Assembly (NCBI GenBank): GCA_008694505.1
Contig: VZDJ01000033.1
Location: 2,932,100-2,996,099 of the forward strand
Origin: Cyanoderma ruficeps
Lineage: Eukaryota; Chordata; Aves; Passeriformes; Timaliidae
Direction of reading: 5' to 3'
Length of the DNA stretch: 64,000 bases
Part shown: positions 11,123 to 22,990 of the stretch, one piece after another
How positions within the stretch are numbered: the first letter of the stretch is position 1
Layout of the letters: each line of letters opens with the position of its first letter
Notes under the pieces: model-generated
What the model was told of the DNA's origin: nothing
The model's input: only the letters and a program-made list of their open reading frames with translations
The model's database searches: none
Position numbers and translations under genes: made by a program

Positions 11123-11136
11123 GATAAGGGGTGGGA
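11123..11136 (+). promoter_or_regulatory. Polypurine tract before 3' LTR
   Basis: A purine-rich run (GATAAGGGGTGGGA) sits immediately before TGTCCTAGG, the start of the family-B LTR. In retroviruses this tract primes plus-strand synthesis and defines the 5' edge of the 3' LTR. Its position and the pol remnant just upstream agree with a plus-strand provirus. Confidence 0.7.
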
Positions 11137-12419
11137 TGTCCTAGGGTGACTGTCAGAACCTCTCCAAGGATGTGATATGCCTCACGATTGTCTCCAATGA
11201 GTGAGAACTGAGACCCCAGACTCTGAAAGGGGCCCCTGGCCTGGCTGAGGTGGAACGTTTGCCAGGTCTCGGAGGACTGGTGTGCATCTCCATGAAAACA
11301 GAGTGCAAGAACAATGGAACTGGTCACAGTGGACTGAGCCAAGACTGCCTGTCCAAACTGGTCTGTCCGTACTAGAGGTACGGTTTGCAGCTTGTTCCTG
11401 AGCACCCAACCTCAAAACAGGTGGTTCCCACTTTGGCTTTGTGCCCCTCGCCTTGGTTCCCGCTGTGACAAACCTATAAAGACTCTGGAAACCCCTGCGC
11501 ACTTTTGTGATCACCCCACAGAAGAAGACGGATCTATTGGCTGGACCACGAGGATTTCGTCTCTCCATTGGTAGCTATTACCCACCGCCTCTTTCTCTTT
11601 TCTCGCTATCCTTTATTCCCTTCAAATCCTTCTGTTGCATTTGCTGATGGCACTAATAAATGTGTATTTGTTTTGATGAATATTGAAATCCCCTCTGTGT
11701 TGTTTTTTGCACTCTGAGATCAGTAAACGAACCATCACAACCCCCGCTTGCATTAGCGGATTGTGACAGTGACTATGGTGCCTGTATCCCAATCGTCTGT
11801 TCTGTGTGTGCTGTGTGTTCTGTACCTTTAAGACTGGTTCTGAGAGTGAGTAGGGAAAGAAGAAGCGTGCAGTTTGTTTTGAAAGAACAGTGTTCATTCC
11901 TCTGCATCTTATCTTCCTCCTTGGGTGTTTGTTGGATGCACGGACAGCGGCGAGAGAGAGGGTTTTTTTTCCTTCTGGTTGGTCTAGCTAACTGAGGCAA
12001 AGAAGCTTCCTGGACTGTTTTTTTTCCCTTTTTTCTTGGGACTGTTTAAATCTGCTCTGGACTTAAAAAACCCAGGGGAGCACCAGGAGCTGCACCTGTG
12101 GCCCACTGGACCTGGACCTGGGCATTTTCCAGCGCCAAAAGGGGCTGGGACTGATAAGAGACTGAGAGAGCTGAGCTGGCTCACAGCAAGGACTTCTCTC
12201 AGTTTGCCATCTCTCTTTGGACCAGCGAGAGGTTTTATTGATTCATACTATTCATTCCTTATGCTAGTGGGCATTTTGTTTGTTAAATAAATAGTTTTTT
12301 CCACTTTTCTCCGAGGAAGTTCTTTTCCCAGACCGACTGCGGGGAGGAGCCATTTAGGTTTGCTCTCCAGAGGAACCCCATTCGGAGGTTTCCTCCCAAA
12401 TTTGCCCTAAACCAGGACA
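11137..12419 (+). mobile_element. 3' LTR of the pol-bearing provirus (family B), split by a nested LTR
   Basis: It begins TGTCCTAGG after the polypurine tract and ends CCAGGACA at 12419, giving matching inverted ends. After 14 bp the LTR is interrupted by the nested element 11151-11768 and resumes at 11774. Without the insertion and duplication it is about 660 bp. A poly(A) signal AATAAA lies at 12286-12291. Its right edge falls inside family-H LTR sequence (12420 onward matches 2617 onward), so the provirus inserted into a family-H LTR. The 5' LTR is not present in the window. Confidence 0.85.
11151..11768 (+). mobile_element. Solo LTR (family A) nested in family-B LTR
   Basis: The element starts TGTCAGAACC and ends GATTGTGACA, with TGTCA/TGACA inverted ends. 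A perfect 5-bp duplication GTGAC flanks it (11146-11150 and 11769-11773). Removing the element and one GTGAC rejoins family-B LTR sequence. A TATA box lies at 11475-11480 and AATAAA at 11655-11660, so it is on the plus strand. No internal region is present, so it is a solo LTR of 618 bp. It is the youngest layer in this cluster. Confidence 0.9.
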
Positions 12420-12576
12420 TATTCCTAGTAAAGAACTGTTATTCCTATTCTTATCTTTGCCTGAGAGCCCCCTAATTTCAAAATCATAACAGTTCAGAGG
12501 GAGGGAGTTTACATTCTCCATTCCAAGGAAGCTCTGGCTCTTCTCTGGCAGACACCCATCTTTCCAAACCTAGACA
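12420..12576 (+). mobile_element. 3' fragment of family-H LTR
   Basis: This matches the last about 157 bp of the solo LTR at 2027-2774. Shared landmarks are TATTCCTAGTAAAGAACTG, CTTTGCCTGAGAGCCC, GTTTACATTCTC and the end TCTTTCCAAACCTAGACA. It is separated from the 5' fragment of the same family (9297-9411) by the nested proviral material, and most of the LTR between them is missing. Confidence 0.88.
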
Positions 12577-15500
12577 GCCCCTTTGGTAATGTTCACGTGC
12601 AGATGTGTCATTTCCTACAAATCCTGTAAAGGAGATGGCTGAACTGACAGCAGCCATGGCTCAGCCTGGGCAGGACCTCACTGAACGGCACCAGCACTGC
12701 TGGGTTCTGTCAGGGTTTCACTGCTGATGCCAAAGGCTACAGAGAGTTAAATCGTGTAAGACCAGCTGGCAAAGGCTTAGTTTAGAAGTAAGAAAAGGAT
12801 GTGGTCAGTGAGAGGGGGCATCACAGTACATCAGTACTTCTGTAGTAGTATGAGCAGCCTCCAGGGACACCTGCTCTGGAATCAGGTTTTGCTTTGCAGC
12901 CAGAGGAAGCGGAGGGATGACAAACTGGGAAGCCACACAAGACTGATGCCATGGATTTGGGGCCCACGATAGCACTAGCGTTTCACTGATGCTCTCCCTG
13001 CTGAATGCAAAGCAGAACCACACATGCCAAGTGGAAGTTCAAACCTGATGAAAGATATTTCCATTGAGAATTTGTTTTCAGTCCACAAGCACACTCAGAG
13101 ACAACTTGATATACTTGTGCTCTGCTGGCTACTACTGCATTTTGAGAAGATTTATATGCCTCTAACACTGGTTTCATTGGAAAGCATTGGCCAGGAGTTG
13201 CAGGTTGATGTCCAGGCTCCCAGAACCCACTTGTTTTGAGAGTCAGGATCAGAACATTATTCCGAGTCCACAATTATGAATAGACACAGTTCAGCCAGAG
13301 AGTATTGTGGCAGTAGTAAATTCCTTCTGCAGATGCATGCAGTTCTCCAAGAGAAATGCTGAGGGTCTGCAAGCATTTTTTATTTTTATTTCTTAGAAAA
13401 GAAACAGACACGTACGAATGAAGCAACAGAGACACTCCCAGTTACCTCACAGTACAAGAATTCCCTTGTTACTGCTCCTGGTTTCCATTCAGGCTCAAAA
13501 ACTGCATTTCGTGTTTGCTCAAAACCAGAACAGGCTAAAGCCAGGTCACATGGCAATCATGTTAAACAAGCCTTGATTTGTTGTACCCTTTGGGCTTAAG
13601 TCTCTTCTGCATCCAAAGCCCAGAAATTCACCCTTCTCACACCCACGTGTCTTGTGTTAGCTTGAGTGTACATAAAAATCCATATGGAATTCACTAATTA
13701 AAAGCATATGCTACGTGGGCATGCACAAAGCTAATTATGACACAGAACACATTTCAAAGCGTGAATCTTGAGAATAACCATCATGGGGCCTGCTTTGAAA
13801 GTTTGTTACCTTTAAAAAAGCAAACTGGGTTTTGAGTATTTCTGCTACAGAACAGGATAAGGTTTGTGCATCCCAGGCAAACCCTACTGCAGCTGAAAAG
13901 CATGTTCACAGTCAGAGCTCAACCCCTACCACACAGAGTAGGCTGAGTGTGAGAACAGAAACCCCAAAGTATTGTATTTTATCTGCTTCCCAGGCTCCCT
14001 GTGTGTGTCTGGGCATTTCACAGGAACTCTCTCACAGCAGAAAGAGAAACAGCTTCCCATGTGTTCCAGGTAAAGAGGGAAGACAGTTACATCTGCAGAA
14101 GATGAAGTCCTTATTCTGTTAGAATCAGCTGTTGGACACTTCAGAGGTCTGTGCGACTTTGAGGCTATGTTCTTCCACTACAATAAAATACACCACTGCT
14201 CTGCACAAAACTAGCGGCCTCCAAGTGGTCCAAGGAGCACCCAACTTCTCAACCAACTCTTAGGAACACTCTGTCTCTTGAAAAGGATGAATGGCTGCAC
14301 AGCTGGTTCTTACACAAGCTGGTATTATCTTCACAGATGCTGATTTATGAAGGACAAAATAATTACATTTTGATTTAAACTCTGGAGTGCTTCAGGTACT
14401 GCAATTCAAGGAAAACATTTTGGGATGCCACAGAGCTTGCACCATAGTATAGATTCATGTGTGTTTGAGAATCAATTACCATTAGTAGAACAAGTGCCAA
14501 GTGCTGTTCAAGTGGATTTAACCTGAAAGTTCTATTGGGGATATTACAGAGGAACTCATCTTCAGAAGACAAACCCTGTAACTCCTGAGTTACTTTCCAC
14601 TATTTCCAGTACATTATATTTTCTTATATAATATAATATCTTAAATTATACTTTCCAGTATAATTTACTGGCTTTCTGTTGTTGTGGGCTTTTGTGTGGT
14701 TTTTGATTTATTAGTTTGTTTCTAACAGGGAAAAAACACAGAGCCTTGCCAAAAAACACAAACAAACAAACAAAAAACACAAAACCCCAGAAATGAAAGG
14801 ATGACAATATAAAATCTTAGAAAATCAAATCTAATAATCTATTATTTTCAAAGAAACTTCAGCAAATGTGACAATGGTTTTCCAGCATCAAAAGGGTGAA
14901 TTTCTTGCCCTTGAAACATTCTAAAATTTTCTGATCTGTGGTTATGTGCTGTTCCCACATCTACTTGGCGAAGCCTGATTCTGGAATGGCACATTCTGGT
15001 AAAGGATGTCTGTTGGTTGGACACTACACCAAAGCTTGCAGGCCCTGGATTCACCTCTCCAGTCTGCTAAAATTCCTGTGGGATAAGTTTTTGAATTTCA
15101 TTTTAGACTGCACACTTGAGGAAAAGAAATAAATATGTTTCTGCTGATGTGATCTCATGTGAGATGCAGCAGCTTCAGCAAAAATGCAGTCAGAGCTCTG
15201 GTGGTTTCCTGGTCAGCCTGTCTCTGCAGCTTCAGCTCAGGTTTCCCAATCTCACAAATAACAAGCCATGTTTTATAAAACTAAGGCTCCACTTAACATT
15301 GGAAAATCAAGCCAGATTTGTTTTGATGCCTGGATAAACAATTCTGATCAAGTCATATCACAATCAAAGCCAGACCCATCTGTGGATTGGGACAGCAATG
15401 AGACCAGTCTATACCAAAACCCAAATTCTTCTGATTCAATGACTTTGTGCTGCTTTGATAACTTAAACTTAGTTCAGAATAAAGCAGGTGTGGCCAAAAT

Positions 15501-16060
15501 TAAAAGGAGTACTTCTGAGACCCCGATACCAACTTAACTCTATTTTCTTTAGAAGTAACTCTGTGTGTCACCAGTTAGAGGTTCACAAAGGCAGTGCAGC
15601 ATGCAAAAGCCATTCTGCTTGAGGCTAAGTGAAATTTGCAGTGCCTACAAACACTACAAAGGCAGGGGTGAACGTGGTATCTCTTACTACACAGCAGGGA
15701 CCAAACTCCTCTTCCACTCATAACAATATAAATCCAAGGAGTGCTGGTTTTGGGATTTGTTTGGATTGCATTGCTCAGAGAAAAGGGCAGGGTAGCTGGA
15801 GCAATGACATTCTCTGTTTTCTCTTGTCTAGACTACCACATTTTTATGCATCCTGACAATGACAGGATCTGAAGAGGGGGCCCGGTCCCGCTACTTGCTG
15901 TTTCACTGTCATCTTAGGAGATTGGAGTGGCATCAGGAAGTCAGACTTAATCGGCTAACTTGATCCCCCCCCCCTTTTAAATTTTAATTTAAAGTATTTC
16001 CTCAGACACCCTGCATCTTTGTTTTAACAAACAATGTGTATTCCTCTCTTGGTTCTGACC
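12577..16060. other. Non-genic stretch, no gene recognised
   Basis: Unique-looking DNA. Small items seen are an 8-bp inverted repeat ATTATACT/AGTATAAT near 14646-14665, an AAAC-rich strip at 14755-14785 and a run of ten C at 15965-15974. None of the 60-96 codon frames shows family motifs. Confidence 0.5.
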
Positions 16061-16579
16061 CGTCCTGATTTTGGCTGGCATGAGAGTGAATTTTCTTCCT
16101 AGTATTGGGTGCCATGCTGTATTTTGGATTTATTATGAGAATAATGTTGATAAGTCACTGATGTTTTTAGTTGTTGCTAAGTTGATCTTACCCTGAGTCA
16201 AGGATTTCTCAGTTTTCCATGATCTGCCAGGGAGAAAGTGCAGAAGGAGGGAGGGAGCATGACCAGGACACCTGACCTGAGCTGTCCAAAAGGAGATTCC
16301 ATGCCACGTGCCCAGTGTATAAACTGGGAGGAGCTGGCCAGGAGGCACTGGTCCCTGCCTGGGGACAGGCCGGGCACTGGCCAGCAGGTGGTGAATGCAT
16401 CGTTTGCCTTACTTCGCTTTTATCCTTCTCTCTCTTTTTGTTGTCTCCCTTTTCATTACCATTATTATTAATATACTATTTTATTTCAATTATTAAATTG
16501 TTCGTATCTCAACCCTTGGGGTTTCCCTTTTTCTTTTTTTTTTCAGATTCTCTTCCCCATCCCACTGTAAACCACATCA
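16061..16579 (+). mobile_element. GGERVL-like solo LTR with internal deletion
   Basis: The sequence follows the usual plan of the bird ERVL LTR: a start related to TGTCCTG (here CGTCCTG) with TTTTGGCTGGCATGAGAGT, then GAGAATAATGTTGATAA, then a TATA box (16318-16323). Near the end come an AT-rich tract with ATTAAA (16492-16497) and CTCTTCCCCATCCCACTG. After CCCACTG the element jumps to its last bases TAAACCACATCA, so a piece close to the 3' end is deleted. Flanks TGACC (16056-16060) and TCACC (16580-16584) match at four of five bases, a likely decayed 5-bp target duplication. Confidence 0.85.
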
Positions 16580-19500
16580 TCACCTTTATTTCTGTTCATG
16601 TCAGCCCTGCAGGAGAGAGAAAGCAAGTGAACATCTGTGAAAATACCTTCTTGCTGCTGCTGCTGCTGCAATTGATGCCGATTCCTCCCTTCTTACCACT
16701 CCACTAAGTGCCCAGCTGGCTCTCCTTCTCAGAGAGCAGTTCACAAGCTGTTTGACAGGGAGGTCATAGCACGCAAGTCTGAATTTATGCAGTTGCTGTC
16801 CTGGAGGAAATTAAGGATTCTAAACTGAGAGAAATCCTGCTTATCTCAAGGTGCTGCTCTGACAGCACAAAAACCATGCCCTAGCTGATATCCGCTGCTT
16901 CAAATTGCCTCTAAAAGTTATAGGCATCTAAAAATAGCCAACTACCTAATCCTTGTGATGTTAACAATCCCCATCAGAAAACAGTTCCTGAGCAATAGCT
17001 GTGCTCTAATGGTTTTTTCCTGCCTCCCACCTCTCTCTCTGCTCCTGACACAGGAGCTAGCCAGCTCTCCCCGTCATCCTGCCCAGAATACAAGTATCAA
17101 TGCTCCACTGTCCTGTGTGTTTACAGGTAATACTGGGTTAAAATAGGATACTGCCTTTGTCACTTCTGCCAAATGAGAAGGAAATCAGTCTCTGAGCTTC
17201 TTAAATGCCTTCTGTCTTCCACGTCAAAACAACTGTCCTAAAGCAAAGAACGACCCTGTAGATGTAACTAAGAACACCTTTCATATTCAGTAACAGATTC
17301 TATACCACAGTTTGAGTCAGAGCTCCAAGAGGCAGCTGTTAAGCCTTTATTTCTCCAGTGTTTTGGTGCAAAAGAAGAGATACTCACATAAAAAATTTAG
17401 AAATTCAAAATTATGTCAACATCGAGTCAGCCTCCCCCAGAAAGGATCTGCTGTAGGACATGGCAATACAGAATGTGGGAGAATAAGTTTATGGCACTCC
17501 AATATAAACTATTCCACCATTTAATGCCCAGGTAGTGGTTTGACTGGAGCAACCTTCGGGTTTATTCTCTGCCTAGAATCACCTGCCCTGCAGCAAGCAT
17601 CCATTACGAGTGCTGAGAATATCTTATGCTGTAAGATGAAGTACTCTATTCTGCTTGTATTGTGCCTTCTCTTTTCTGCAGTATATCTCATTGGAAATTC
17701 CCTGAAAATCTATTCCAGTGTGAGATTCTTAGGGCCCTTTATGGCGCTACAATGTTAGCTGCAAATGAAGTCATTCTTTTCTTCTCCTCCTTATCCCCAG
17801 CCACTCCAGTCCCAGGAGGAACAGTCTTCACGCTGCTTGTCTGTAAGTTTCAACAAAAAATAATTCACTGTATGAATTATAATTCCTTGAAGCTTGGAGT
17901 GAATCCTAAGGGCAAAATCTATCACCAATAAATGACACATCTGAAAACCAGTCCCAAAAGGATTAAAAACTATCCTGTGATTTTAATCACACCTATGTAT
18001 AAAAGCTACTTTTTAATTTCCTTTTTCTGCATAACTGATCTTTGCATTTTTATATTCATTGCTAAGGAAGCTTCCAGTGTTTCATTTGCAAAGCTGACAA
18101 CCACTGCATGTCAAATTGAGAGCTGGCTGCTTTTTAGAATTCACATGATTATACTTGTATTCCAGGATTTTCTTACTCTTTTATTGGCCCCCTCTAGTAA
18201 TATTCTCTCCATACCTGTTCTTGCACTTACCATACCAGCTAAGCATAGCTCCTGAATTATTGATGAATCACTTTCCATTATGAACATATATGAAACAGTT
18301 GTCTAGAAATTATCACAATACTGTGAATTAGTGGTTTTTACCAAATAGCCAAGATGTCTCGAAAGCAAAGTTACTGCATTGGTTAATTAACACTTGTGAG
18401 AGAGCTTAACACAAAAATCCACTGTATACAACCTACCTCAGCAACACCTTTGTAACACAAAATTTGTACTTTATGTCTTTAATACAATGTCTAGACTTTG
18501 TGTAGAAGCTTTCAGTTATGTTTACAGGGCAGCTTCAGCATCTTCCCTCTCCTCATCACCAGAAAAATATGTTCCAAGGGAAGAGATAAGTTTAATATTT
18601 CTGTCAAAATAGGGGTCGTACTCAGTTTCTGCAAAATCTGCACTGTAATGGTGAGAATAAGACACCAGAGGAAGTAATATCATCCACCACCAATGTAGAT
18701 TAATGTTTGATATTACACTTCCTTTCCCCTTCTGGGCACTGAGAAAAATGTGTGTATTTCTTTGGTCTGTAAAATTGCTGAGAGACTAATCGAGCGAGTT
18801 TGCCTAAAAGCAAAAGGCCACCTATGATAAATTTGAAAGTAGCAGCCCACTCTTAGAGTATCTACTTTTACTTTAGTGCAAAAATTCACAGGTATAATGG
18901 ATCACTGACGAGCAAAAATTTCCTAATCATTAATGAGATATTGGACTACTTAAAAAAAAAAAATGTAGCCTAAACTGTTCTATACATGAGTTTCTTTTCC
19001 AAACCCTTTCACAGATGAAATCCAGTTAACCAGATACCCTGGACTGAAATTTTAAAAACCCCCAGAGGAACAGAACATGATCACTCCATTCTCCCTCCAC
19101 AGAAACTCCTTCACCTCACCACAATTAAACAAATGGAGAACTGCCAAAGGCAGGGGGAATACAGGCGGAATGATTGAGTGTGAAACTAAAAGATGATAGA
19201 AACAGGTAAATTCTAATAGTACTGGGAAAGTATTGCCTCTCCAAAAGGTATCTTCACACATCTACCTAACCTCCACAGAGCACAGGCTAAGAACAGCAAC
19301 TAAGCACAAGCTATTGGTACAAAAATTTAGTTCACAAGATCTTCCTTAAAATAAAATCCTCCCTTTTAAATGAAATGAGCAACAATAGCACAACAGGCAA
19401 AAGTACTTCTAACAGAACAATGAACCAGCATTGGAACCTTAGGATGAACTTTACATAAGCAGACCTAGACCCAGATTTGATTGTGCAGTTCTCAGGACAT

Positions 19501-22500
19501 GGTGGGGTAAAAGAAAACCCTTTTCAGCCATCAAACTATCTTGACCCATTTGTTTCTGCAGACAGGATAGAAGGAACACTTTTAAAGAGTCTTCTGGAAA
19601 AAACTGGTGGCATCTCTATTAAACTTAAAAAAAAAAAAGGTCAAGAAATGCAAGATTTAAAGAGAGAGTCAGTAAATCTAAAGGGAATCCAGTTTGAAGA
19701 AAGGGTCAGTGGCGCTATAAGGAAGGGTCTGCAGTCTGACTGGAAACAGGATTTTATTGGCATAGAATTTGCACTGCCTCATTGGAGATAAGTGACAAAG
19801 GGCTTCCATACTCACAAAACCTTTAGTGTGATTACAGCTCAAGCAGGACTGAGCTGAGCTTTACAGAAAATGGGAAGGTGAAGGTGCTTTTTAAGATGCC
19901 AAAAATGAATGGACATCACAATTTGGAATAATAGTCAATACGTGAATCAATTTTTATCTGACACAGTTTTAAAGGTGCAAGGAGAAAAACAGTGATTTTC
20001 TACTGAGCCTCTGCAGGAAAAAAAAAAAATTGAAAACAAATCCCAAACCAAACTGCCATTTAATTGGTTCATTATGGTCCCAGCAGCAATTCTAAGCAAG
20101 CCCCTGGCAGCGAGGAATCCTGGCAGCTCTTGGGGCAGCTGTTTCACATTCTGATACAGGGTGTGCAGTGTAAGGTCAGGCTGACACACAGAGAGCATCA
20201 GAAACCCAAATCTGCAATTTGTACTTTCAAAATAACACTTGTGTACACATAATTTGTATGTGCAAGGGCAGATTTCACACACACAGCTGCATCTAAACAT
20301 TTTGCTTTTAGTCTGAGGGTTTTTTCAGAAATAAGGAGGAGTAATGCCCAAGATGAGATGCTGGCATTTCAACAAAATATTGATTACCTATCACAGTGTT
20401 ATTTCCAACTAATGAGAAGGTCAATTCTGCTGCAGGAAAGAAGATTTGGAAGCCTGTTTTGCCTCGGAATAATACATAGTGCTTGATGACAGACCAACAC
20501 AGTTGTGGTATTAGTAATCACAGAAGAGCAAATGTCAAAGTTAAAAATGAGTATATTTGGTCTTGGTTTTGAATATAGGAGTGTTAGAAAATCTAAAGTC
20601 TACCCTAGTGTCTTGAGAGAGGAAGACTACTCCTAATATTTACTTTATGGGATTAAAAATTAGTGCTTATTTCTCACCATCTTGGTTACATTAACCTCTC
20701 AAGTCTCTTATAGTCTCAATTTCTACAAATTTCTACAAATAAAATCAATCAGCAATATTTATTCCTTAGGAAAAGTAATGCCCTGCTCACACAGCATTCA
20801 TTCAAGACATAAACCCTCAGTGCATGTGCATTAAAAAATCCCAGTTCATCCAAATCACTGAGTGCTCCCAGCAGCTGCAGGTAATGGGGGGAATATCTGC
20901 AATTATCCACCGGCACACGGCCTCAACAGGCTCCTGGACAAACATGAACAAAATCCACTCAGGCTTTTATGCAGCTGGAAACCACCAATATTGAAGTCAA
21001 GCTATAACCTTTTAATTAGCTCAGAGTCATCTTTGATTCACCAGACACAGACCCCAATTTGAGGTTAATTTCCTGATGATTCACAGGACAAGCAGTTTTT
21101 CATCCAGCTAGAAAAAATAGAAGTTAATAGCATTTATATCTTTAATAAACCAAATTTTAGTGTTTCTGGTTCATGGGATGGAAAACAGGTATGGGACCTG
21201 TGTGTTTCCATTTCAGAGAAGCTCAGTAAATGAAAAATCAGAGGGCACTTCAATTCAGAAGTCTGATGGCTCAAGTGCCCACCCACACTCTGCCCTGATT
21301 TTCAGTGCAGGAGAAGAAGCAGAGAGACAGAGTGGGGCAGCTTTACCACAGTCTGTAAAACCAGACATGAACAGCCCAATTTCCCTGCTGTGGACAGCAC
21401 TGGAAGAGACCAGACCTGCAAGGCAGCTTCCAGAACCACTTACAAACAGAACAAAGCAATAGGAAGTATTTTAATTTGTAAGGGTGCTGTTATCTACAGA
21501 ATTTTGATAGAAACAGTACCTGTGAAATATTCTGTGGATATGTCTACTTACATGTACATTCATTTGCATACATCCCTTCTGCACTCTCAAGACACTCAAC
21601 CTGGCTTTTCTGTAATTACCAAGGATTTTGGCTAATTGCAGAACAGCTCTGCAATATGAAGTACTATCTCTGTAATTCTTCTTGGCTAAAATTTCTCCCA
21701 TCACATTGCATGTGGATAATGAAGCCATCCTGACTGCCAGGGTAGATCCAACTACACCCACAGATGGGAGCTCTATTACTTTATCCATTTCTGGTTTCTC
21801 ATCCAGTGCACTTATGACAAGCATAAAACCTGCAGGATGAAGTCTAGATGCTGAGAAGTTGAAGAAAAGCCAGGAATAAAAGCCTTTCAAGACAATGCAG
21901 CTCTCCAGCACTGCAATAGCTCAGGGGCCAAACAGGAGCTGGACTTTACATCCAAGCCTTTGGTAACATTTCAAAATCCTACTTTTACAACTGAGGGATC
22001 TGGATGGACATTCACATAAATGCTATTTGCTCTCTATCTAATTGGCAGTCAGGTAACAGGAGGAAAGGTTTTGTTTGGCCAAACCCTAAGGCACAATATT
22101 GTCCTAATGTACAAAGAATACAGTTATCCCAATGGAAAACAGTTTTACTACTTGAAATATTCCAACAGTCAATCTCAATCAGTCAGCTGCAAAGTTGACA
22201 ATTACCAGAGAATAACCGAGTGTATGAATCACCTGCATTTGAGGGTCTTCCTTACCATTTCATCCTAAAAACTGCAAACCAAACAAAATATTCTTAAAAA
22301 AATCCTATTGAACCTGTGCGATTTTTGTGCAAACTGGGATCATCCTATGCACAAACGCAGGATAAATCTCTACAAGCATTTGTGGATAATTGGACACAGA
22401 GAACGGAGCTAAGCACAACCACAGGGATGATGACAGGATTCACATCCCAGTCTGATGGGTTTTCAAAAGCAGAGCTGGCCAGAGGGGTAAAGCAGGTGTC

Positions 22501-22765
22501 CACATTCACTGGGTTTTGCTCACCTGGACCCCAGCACTGCAGAACTGGAGGGACACGATGTCACAGCTTGCATCCCTCCAGAGGAACGTCACACTGAAAT
22601 AAATCTGGGCACACTTTTTTTTAACTGCATGACTGCTTTTCTGTCAAGATATTATCAAGACCACTGTGAGACGTCGTAAAACATGATTTGTTGCCTCAGT
22701 CTCATGGAGGGTGAGAATGTCTTTGCCACATACTCCAGGAGCTCGTGGCCAGTGGTCACACCACA
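16580..22765. other. Non-genic stretch, no gene recognised
   Basis: AT-rich unique DNA with several short homopolymer runs (for example A at 18952-18962, 19628-19639 and 20021-20030). Frames reach 146 codons (minus strand, 21471-21911) but show no motifs or splice context that would support a gene. Confidence 0.45.
16652..16669. repeat. (TGC)6 microsatellite
   Basis: Six perfect TGC triplets. The short frame reading through it as leucines has no other coding support. Confidence 0.95.
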
Positions 22766-22769
22766 GGTT

Positions 22770-22990
22770 ACAGGGGTTTTGAAAGGTTTATTAGCCAATA
22801 ATCTACCCCAGCAGCTGCCTGTCCCCTGCTGCCTCCCATAAAAACCTTACATGGAACAACTTCATTAACATGCAAACTCCCATGAAGCTTTGCTACTCGC
22901 CACAAGTGCAAAGGGGTTTCCAAGGAATGCAGGGAGGTGTGGAGAGCCCTGTGGGAGTTGGCCAAACTGAAGCAACTCTAAACCTCAGGC
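22770..22990 (-). mobile_element. Possible minus-strand LTR fragment
   Basis: On the minus strand the segment reads as promoter-like DNA. It contains a TTTTTATGGGA box, then GCTAATAAACCTTTCAAAA, an AATAAA signal in the spacing usual for short LTRs. I could not find terminal TG/CA ends or a target duplication, so this rests on signal layout only. Confidence 0.3.

Noticed and set aside
19477..19791. 104-codon plus-strand frame with a lysine-rich centre
   Set aside because: The lysine run is an A homopolymer, and no domain or splice context was seen.
21471..21911. 146-codon minus-strand frame
   Set aside because: No family motifs, no acceptor/donor pair and no compositional sign of coding; consistent with chance.
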